Assembly: GCA_016882555.1 (NCBI GenBank)
Contig: VGPQ01000009.1
Coordinates: 1-12,436, forward strand
DNA: 12,436 nucleotides
Direction: 5' to 3'
Source of the DNA: Cyanobacteria bacterium M_surface_7_m2_040
GTDB lineage: Bacteria > Cyanobacteriota > Cyanobacteriia > PCC-6307 > Cyanobiaceae
The notes under the pieces are model-generated. The model was not told where the DNA came from and searched no databases. It worked only from the letters and a program-made list of their open reading frames with translations. Each line of letters begins with the position of its first letter. Position 1 is the stretch's first letter. Both the position numbers and the translations under genes were made by a program. Below are positions 7,699-12,436 of this stretch, piece after piece.

Positions 7699-8517
7699 AT
7701 GCTGCGACCTGGCGACTGGTTGAGCCGCAAACAGGAAGGGGCTCCGCTGGCCCTGCTCACCGCCTGGGATGCCCTCAGCGGCGCCTGGGTCGCCGAGGCC
7801 GGCGTTGATGCCGTCCTGGTCGGCGATTCTCTGGCGATGGTGGCCCTGGGCCATGCCACCACCCTGCCGGTGAGCCTCGACGAGATGCTGCACCACTGCC
7901 GTGCGGTTGGTCGCGGTGTGGCTTCGGTGATCACGGATCCTGTGGCGCAGCCCTTGCTGATCCTTGATCTGCCCTTCCTGAGCTACCAGTGCAGCAGCGA
8001 TGAGGCGGTGGCGGCGGCCGGGCGGGTGCTGAAAGAGTCCCCGGCGGCGGCGGTGAAGCTGGAGGGGGCCGAGCCCGAAACCCTGGCGGTGATCGATCGC
8101 CTCGTGCGCAGCGGCATTCCGGTGATGGGGCACCTGGGGCTGACGCCCCAGTCGGTGCATCAGCTCGGCTTCCGGCGCCAGGCCACCGACCCGGTGGCCC
8201 AGGATCGCCTCGTGCACCAGGCCGAAGCCCTGCAGAGCGCCGGCTGTTTTGCCCTGGTGCTCGAGCACGTGCCTGCTGAGCTGGCCCAGCGGCTGCAGCA
8301 GCTGCTGGCGATCCCTGTGATCGGTATCGGGGCCGGGACGGCCTGCGATGGGCAGGTGTTGGTCACGGCCGATCTCCTCGGCCTGACGAGCCGGCAGCCG
8401 CCCTTTGCCCAGCCCCTGGTCAACCTGCGCCAGCAGGCCCTGCCGGCCCTGCGCCAGTGGGTGGCGGCCCAACGCGCTCCCACCAGCTCAGCAGCTTCAC
8501 CAGCACCGCATTGCTGA
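7699..8517 (+). CDS. panB: 3-methyl-2-oxobutanoate hydroxymethyltransferase (PanB)
   Basis: PanB transfers a hydroxymethyl group from 5,10-methylenetetrahydrofolate to 2-oxoisovalerate, giving ketopantoate, the first step of pantothenate and CoA synthesis. The 272-aa TIM-barrel frame from ATG 7699 shows LLTAWD (19-24), the Mg ligands Asp43 (VGDSLAMV), Asp90 (LDLPFLSY) and Glu122 (VKLEGAE), the catalytic Glu189 (VLEHVPAEL), [14 protein letters not shown] (144-157), and [15 protein letters not shown] (208-222). All expected active-site residues are present. A GTG at 7645 would extend the frame by 18 residues, but those codons overlap the SRP RNA promoter and 5' end, and the ATG gives the normal family length. 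The final 98 bp, encoding a Pro/Ala/Ser-rich tail, overlap hemW on the other strand. Confidence 0.95.
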   Translation: MLRPGDWLSRKQEGAPLALLTAWDALSGAWVAEAGVDAVLVGDSLAMVALGHATTLPVSLDEMLHHCRAVGRGVASVITDPVAQPLLILDLPFLSYQCSSDEAVAAAGRVLKESPAAAVKLEGAEPETLAVIDRLVRSGIPVMGHLGLTPQSVHQLGFRRQATDPVAQDRLVHQAEALQSAGCFALVLEHVPAELAQRLQQLLAIPVIGIGAGTACDGQVLVTADLLGLTSRQPPFAQPLVNLRQQALPALRQWVAAQRAPTSSAASPAPHC

Positions 8518-9718
8518 GGGCCAGGCCGGCCGGCGCGCTGAGACGCCAGCGCGGACCTTCGATCAGCAGCAGGCCCTGCTGACGCTCCGGCTCCAGCAGG
8601 GCCTGCAGGTCCTGCTGGTGCGTGCGGCCCAGACCGGCCTGGCGCAGCAGCGTCTCCATGGCCACGCCTTCGCGCCGCCTCAGCCCTACCAACAGCCGTT
8701 CATCAAGAGGGAGACGGGTTGCTTCCGCCTGATCCGCGCAGCTGCGGCTGGGCACTGACAGTCTGCGCTCTGGCCGCTGCTCCAGCGCCTCCACCCAGCT
8801 GGTGTAGGCGTCGCGTGTGCGCGGCCGGGCCAGCCGCTGGCCGCCCGTGGCGCTGGTGGCCCCCAGGCCGAAGGCCCACCAGTTGGCGCCGCTCCAGTAG
8901 GCCCTGTTGTGGCGGGAGGCATGCCCCGGCTGGGCGTGGTTGGAGATTTCGTAGCGGCCGTAGCCCGCCGCCGCCAGCTGCTGGCTGGTGAGCTCATGTT
9001 GATCGGCCGCCAGATCGTCGCTGGGCAGGATCAGTGCGTGGCGTTCGGCCCGTTTTCCGAACACGGTGCCGGGTTCCACGCTGAGCCCGTAGATCGAGAG
9101 GTGGGGAGCGCCGCTGGCGATCGCCTGCTGCAGCTGGTGGCGCCAGTGGGCCAAGTCCGGCGCCTCGCTGTGGCCCTCACACGCCGGCAGGGCCTCGATC
9201 AGATCCAGACTCCAGCTCGCCAGCCGCCCGCGCTGCTGCGCCGCCCGCAGCCAGGCAATCGCTGCGAGCAGATCGCTGCGGCGATGCCGGCGCCCCAGGC
9301 TGCTCAGCACCGCGTCATCGAAGCTCTGCCCCCCCAGGCTCACCCGGTTGATGCCCGCTGCCAGATAGCCCGCCAGCCGCTGCTGGTCAAAGCTGGCCGG
9401 ATCCAGCTCCAGGCTGATCTCAGCCCCCGACGCCAGCCCGTAGCGGGCCGCCAGGCTCTCCAGCAGACCGCCCACCTGCGCTGGGCTCAGCAGCGAGGGC
9501 GTGCCCCCTCCCAGATACACCGTGCTCAGCGGCGGCCCCGGCGGGCTGGCGGCGATCTCGCGCCGCAGCAGGGTCAGATACCGGGCGATCGAGGCGGCGC
9601 CGGGCTGCCCGCTGCCGCTACCGGCCCGGTCCCCCAGGGGCACCACGGCGAAGTCGCAGTAGAAGCAGCGCCGGTGGCAGAAGGGGATGTGCAGGTAGGC
9701 GCTGCGTGGCGGAAACAT
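8420..9718 (-). CDS. hemW: Heme chaperone HemW (radical SAM, HemN-like)
   Basis: The 432-aa protein starts at ATG 9718, with an adjacent GTG at 9721 as alternative. Seen: [16 protein letters not shown] at 8-23 with radical-SAM cysteines Cys14, Cys18 and Cys21. The residue after CD is Phe, whereas true oxygen-independent coproporphyrinogen oxidase HemN has a fourth Cys there, so this is the HemW type. [10 protein letters not shown] (70-79) is the SAM-binding glycine motif, [11 protein letters not shown] the next conserved block (LGVQSF is commoner; here GG), and [10 protein letters not shown] with [16 protein letters not shown] complete the HemN_C region. HemW binds heme and delivers it to membrane respiratory enzymes; it is not thought to have oxidase activity. 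After the conserved LSNAVL block the C-terminus ends in a low-complexity Gly/Pro/Ala tail, and this part overlaps the end of panB. Confidence 0.92.
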   Translation of the reverse strand: MFPPRSAYLHIPFCHRRCFYCDFAVVPLGDRAGSGSGQPGAASIARYLTLLRREIAASPPGPPLSTVYLGGGTPSLLSPAQVGGLLESLAARYGLASGAEISLELDPASFDQQRLAGYLAAGINRVSLGGQSFDDAVLSSLGRRHRRSDLLAAIAWLRAAQQRGRLASWSLDLIEALPACEGHSEAPDLAHWRHQLQQAIASGAPHLSIYGLSVEPGTVFGKRAERHALILPSDDLAADQHELTSQQLAAAGYGRYEISNHAQPGHASRHNRAYWSGANWWAFGLGATSATGGQRLARPRTRDAYTSWVEALEQRPERRLSVPSRSCADQAEATRLPLDERLLVGLRRREGVAMETLLRQAGLGRTHQQDLQALLEPERQQGLLLIEGPRWRLSAPAGLALSNAVLVKLLSWWERVGPPPTGAGPAGPAGAG

Positions 9719-9828
9719 CACACCGGTGCGGGCAATCAGGGTTGTGGTCGGTTACCCAGGCAGGCCAACGGGGCTGGAATCAGGCAAGCTGCCCCCCAGG
9801 AGAGGCAGCGTGGCCTCCCGCAGCGGGC

Positions 9829-11064
9829 ATGGTCGATTCCCTCATCCTGATCCTGTTTGTGATCTCCGGGGCCGCGGCTGGCTGGCTGGGGGTGGATCTG
9901 CTGCCGGAGCAGCTGCTGCTGCAGGTGGAAGATCCCGAACGGTTGCGCACGGTGCTGGCGCTGGTGGGGTCCGGCTTTGGCTTGACCGCCGGCCTGCTGT
10001 TCCGGCAGCTGCGCCGCAGCCTGATGGCCCAGGTGCGCAGCATGCCCACCGATCTGCTGATCAGTCGGGCCGTGGGCCTGATCCTGGGCCTGTTGGTGGC
10101 CAACCTGTTGCTGGCCCCGATCCTGCTGCTGCCGCTGCCCTGGGAGATCATCTTCGTCAAGCCGCTGGCTGCGGTGCTCAGCAATGTGTTCTTCGGGGTG
10201 CTGGGCTACAACCTGGCCGAGGTGCACGGCCGCACCCTGCTGCGCCTGTTCAACCCGGCCAACACTGAGGCGTTGCTGGTGGCTGAGGGGGTGCTGCTGC
10301 CGGCCAGCGCCAAGATCCTCGACACCAGTGTGATCATTGATGGCCGCATCCGCGGCCTGCTGGATTCGGGTCTGCTGGAGGGCCAGGTGATCGTCGCCCA
10401 GTGCGTCATCGATGAGCTGCAGGCCCTGGCCGATTCGGCCAACGGCGACAAGCGGGCCAAGGGGCGCCGTGGGCTCAAGCTGCTCACCGAGCTGCGCGAG
10501 ACCTACGGCCGCCGCATCGTCGTCAACAGCACCCGCTACGAGGGCAAGGGGGTCGACGACAAGTTGCAGAAGCTGGCGGCTGATACCGGCGGCACCCTGC
10601 TCACCGCCGACTACAACCTGGCCCAGGTGGCCCAGCTGCAGGAGCTCAAGGTGATGAACCTCAGTGAGCTGGTGATCGCCCTGCGCCCCGAGGTGCAGCC
10701 CGGCGACGAGCTGCAGCTCAAGATCGCCCGCGACGGCAAGGAGGCCGACCAGGGCGTGGGCTACCTCGACGACGGCACCATGGTGGTGGTCGAGGGGGCC
10801 CGGGGCCGCATCGGCCAACGCCTGCCGGTGATCATCACCGGCGCCCTGCAGAACCCGACGGGTCGCATCGTGTTTGCTCGCCTCGATGGCGTGGCCCCAA
10901 CCGAGGAGACCAAGGCCGCAACTGACGCCAGGTCCGACCCCAAGCCTGATCTGAAGTCTGCGGCCACAGCCGATCCCAAGCCTGCTGCCAAAGCTGAAAG
11001 CCGCCGGCGCCGCAGCGCCAAACCGTCCGCAGGCCCCAATCCGGACGCGGCAAACCCTCGCTAG
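9829..11064 (+). CDS. Membrane-anchored PIN/TRAM-domain protein (YacL family)
   Basis: This 411-aa protein has the YacL layout. Hydrophobic segments at about 2-22, 41-58, 81-103 and 107-128 form an N-terminal membrane region. A PIN nuclease fold follows at about 161-283 with the acidic set Asp165 (ILDTSVIIDGRI), Glu196 (CVIDELQ), Asp243/Asp244 (GVDDKLQ) and Asp261 (TADYNLAQVA). A TRAM domain lies at about 287-350 (LQLKIARDGKEADQGVGYLDDGTMVVVEGA), and then a charged low-complexity tail (about 355-411) with two DPKP units and RRRR. PIN domains cut RNA with Mg ions and TRAM binds RNA, so a membrane-bound ribonuclease is likely, but the substrate is unknown. ATG 9829 was chosen because the frame upstream (to 9706) overlaps hemW's 5' end and looks non-coding. 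It is divergent from hemW (about 110 bp between them) and 31 bp before clpR. Confidence 0.88.
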   Translation: MVDSLILILFVISGAAAGWLGVDLLPEQLLLQVEDPERLRTVLALVGSGFGLTAGLLFRQLRRSLMAQVRSMPTDLLISRAVGLILGLLVANLLLAPILLLPLPWEIIFVKPLAAVLSNVFFGVLGYNLAEVHGRTLLRLFNPANTEALLVAEGVLLPASAKILDTSVIIDGRIRGLLDSGLLEGQVIVAQCVIDELQALADSANGDKRAKGRRGLKLLTELRETYGRRIVVNSTRYEGKGVDDKLQKLAADTGGTLLTADYNLAQVAQLQELKVMNLSELVIALRPEVQPGDELQLKIARDGKEADQGVGYLDDGTMVVVEGARGRIGQRLPVIITGALQNPTGRIVFARLDGVAPTEETKAATDARSDPKPDLKSAATADPKPAAKAESRRRRSAKPSAGPNPDAANPR

Positions 11065-11095
11065 GCTCTAGCTTTCTGCCCCAGCTGCTTCGCCG

Positions 11096-11806
11096 ATGAC
11101 GGTGTCCGCCCCCTACTACGGCGATTCAGCGGTGATGCGCACCCCGCCGCCCGACCTGCCGAGCCTGCTGCTCAAGGAGCGGATCGTGTACCTGGGCCTG
11201 CCGCTGTTCAGCGACGACGATGCCAAGCGCCAGATGGGCATTGATGTCACCGAGCTGATCATCGCCCAGCTGCTGTATCTGGAATTCGACAATGCGGACA
11301 AGCCGATTTTCTTCTACATCAACTCCACCGGCACCAGCTGGTACTCGGGAGATGCGATCGGCTTCGAGACCGAGGCCTTTGCGATCGCCGACACGATCCG
11401 CTACGTGAAGCCGCCGGTGCACACCATCTGCATCGGCCAGGCCATGGGCACGGCCGCGATGATCCTCAGCGCCGGCACCAAGGGACACCGCGCCGCCCTG
11501 CCCCACGCCTCGATCGTGCTGCACCAGCCCCGCAGCGGTGCCCGCGGCCAGGCCACCGACATCCAGATCCGGGCCAAAGAGGTGCTGCACAACAAGCACA
11601 CCATGCTCGAGATGCTCTCGGCCAACACCGGCAAGAGCGTTGAGCAGCTGGCCCGCGATTCCGATCGCATGACCTATTTCACGGCTGAAGAAGCCAGGGA
11701 GTACGGCCTGATCGATCGGGTGCTCAGCAGCCAGAAGGATCTGCCCGGCGGCGCCGCCGCCGCCGCCGCGGTGGCCACCGACCGCAGCCCCGCAGGCATC
11801 GGTTGA
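11096..11806 (+). CDS. clpR: ClpR, inactive ClpP-like protease subunit
   Basis: ClpR is a proteolytically dead ClpP paralogue of cyanobacteria and plastids that forms a mixed core with ClpP3, working with ClpC. Seen in 236 aa: the characteristic N-terminal RTPPPDLPSLLLKERIVYLG (15-34). Alignment with the downstream ClpP3 shows the catalytic Ser replaced by Gly118 (ICIGQAMGTAAM), His143 kept (VLHQPRSG), and the catalytic Asp replaced by Met192 (DSDRMTYF). Between YINS and ICIG it has nine extra residues relative to ClpP3 (around GTSWYSGDAIGFETE), the known ClpR insertion. The C-terminus carries a six-alanine run encoded by a GCC repeat. ATG 11096 keeps the conserved N-terminus. It starts 31 bp after the PIN-TRAM gene and 102 bp before clpP3, and the two clp genes are probably one operon. 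Confidence 0.93.
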   Translation: MTVSAPYYGDSAVMRTPPPDLPSLLLKERIVYLGLPLFSDDDAKRQMGIDVTELIIAQLLYLEFDNADKPIFFYINSTGTSWYSGDAIGFETEAFAIADTIRYVKPPVHTICIGQAMGTAAMILSAGTKGHRAALPHASIVLHQPRSGARGQATDIQIRAKEVLHNKHTMLEMLSANTGKSVEQLARDSDRMTYFTAEEAREYGLIDRVLSSQKDLPGGAAAAAAVATDRSPAGIG

Positions 11807-11908
11807 GCCCTGTGCTCAGGCCTGGTCCGGGGCCGCTGACGGCGTCTGATTCGACCTGATCGGCTCCGCTGCGAACGCTCTCTTCTCTGTTTCCCACACT
11901 TCTGAACC

Positions 11909-12436
11909 ATGCCCATCGGCACCCCCAGCGTTCCCTACCGCCTGCCCGGCAGCCAGTACGAGCGCTGGGTCGACATCTACACGCGCCTGGGTGTCGAGCG
12001 CATCCTGTTTCTGGGCTCCGAGGTCAATGACGCCGTGGCCAATGCCCTGGTGGCCCAGATGCTTTACCTCGACTCGGAAGACAATTCCAAGCCGATCTAC
12101 CTGTACATCAATTCGCCGGGGGGCTCGGTGACCGCGGGCCTGGCGATCTACGACACGATGCAGTATGTCAAGAGTGACGTCGTCACCATCTGTGTGGGCC
12201 TGGCCGCCTCGATGGGTGCCTTCTTGCTGGGTGCCGGCACCAAGGGCAAACGTCTGGCCCTGCCCCACAGCCGGATCATGATTCACCAGCCCCTGGGCGG
12301 CACCAGCCAGCGCCAGGCCAGCGACATCGAGATCGAGGCGCGCGAGATCCTGCGCATCAAAGACATGCTCAACCGCTCGATGGCCGAGATGACCGGTCAG
12401 GGCTTCGAGAAGATCGAAAAGGACACCGACCGCGAC
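11909..12436 (+). CDS. clpP3: ATP-dependent Clp protease proteolytic subunit ClpP3 (3' end cut by window edge)
   Basis: The first 176 codons of a ClpP serine protease are present and the frame runs off the right edge. All three catalytic residues are seen: Ser101 ([11 protein letters not shown]), His126 (MIHQPLGG) and Asp176 (KDTDRD), the last being the final codon of the window. The oxyanion-hole glycines in [11 protein letters not shown] (68-77) are also intact. ClpP forms heptameric rings that degrade unfolded proteins delivered by a Clp ATPase. The N-terminus [20 protein letters not shown] and the position after clpR identify it as the ClpP3 partner of ClpR rather than the clpX-linked ClpP2 or ClpP1. 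About 20-25 residues are expected to be missing. The 102-bp gap after clpR shows no obvious terminator. Confidence 0.93.
   Translation, partial: MPIGTPSVPYRLPGSQYERWVDIYTRLGVERILFLGSEVNDAVANALVAQMLYLDSEDNSKPIYLYINSPGGSVTAGLAIYDTMQYVKSDVVTICVGLAASMGAFLLGAGTKGKRLALPHSRIMIHQPLGGTSQRQASDIEIEAREILRIKDMLNRSMAEMTGQGFEKIEKDTDRD

Noticed and set aside
7452..7934. 160-aa minus-strand frame ending in IVSxx five-residue repeats
   Set aside because: It runs antisense through panB and then through the SRP RNA; the peptide repeat is only the 15-bp DNA repeat in translation.
9798..9831. Strong purine tract AGGAGAGG as ribosome site for the PIN-TRAM gene
   Set aside because: It is about 23 nt from ATG 9829 and no in-frame start lies at the right distance; the nearby GTG at 9810 is out of frame.
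9736..10818. 360-aa minus-strand frame
   Set aside because: It is antisense to the PIN-TRAM gene and is Gln/His-rich, typical of a reverse reading of Leu/Ala-rich codons.
11748..11777. GCC trinucleotide run as a regulatory repeat
   Set aside because: It is inside the clpR coding frame and simply encodes a six-alanine run in the unconserved C-terminal tail.

Overview
The window looks like the chromosome of a GC-rich unicellular picocyanobacterium (Synechococcus/Cyanobium type). This is inferred from gene content and order: miaB, ddl, a small membrane protein, ftsQ and ftsZ with no ftsA between them, then panB, a convergent hemW, and the clpR-clpP3 pair, which is a cyanobacterial and plastid hallmark. 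No mobile element, phage gene, CRISPR array or tRNA was seen. Both ends are cut: the left edge truncates the C-terminus of a DUF1611 gene and the right edge truncates clpP3 exactly at its catalytic Asp codon.

Layout. 1-2378, minus strand: an enolase-superfamily dipeptide epimerase followed by a DUF1611 protein, probably one transcript. This pair resembles the DgcA/DgcN pair of the N-acetyl-D-glutamate route of D-glutamate catabolism. 2445-7461, plus strand: miaB, ddl, a conserved one-TM protein, ftsQ (start overlapping the preceding stop) and ftsZ, a tight cell-wall and division cluster. 7462-7698 is the largest stretch without a protein gene (237 bp). It holds a 15-bp tandem repeat and, on the minus strand, the small SRP RNA (ffs) with an extended -10 promoter. 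7699-8517: panB. 8420-9718, minus: hemW, whose 3' end overlaps the 3' end of panB by 98 bp. 9829-11064: a YacL-type membrane PIN-TRAM protein. 11096-end: clpR, then clpP3.

How they fit together. Ddl makes D-Ala-D-Ala for peptidoglycan, FtsQ and FtsZ build the septum, and the 136-aa protein is placed to act with them. The divergent epimerase/DUF1611 pair could recycle or racemise D-amino-acid-containing compounds, which is a reasonable neighbour for a wall cluster. ClpR and ClpP3 form a mixed protease core. MiaB and HemW are radical-SAM enzymes of tRNA modification and heme handling, and PanB starts pantothenate synthesis.

Most genes are well-known families. The less-described items are the DUF1611/epimerase pair, the one-TM protein between ddl and ftsQ, the 15-bp tandem repeat between convergent ftsZ and ffs, and the membrane PIN-TRAM protein. 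Many long open frames lie antisense to the real genes; these are GC-driven shadows and were left out.
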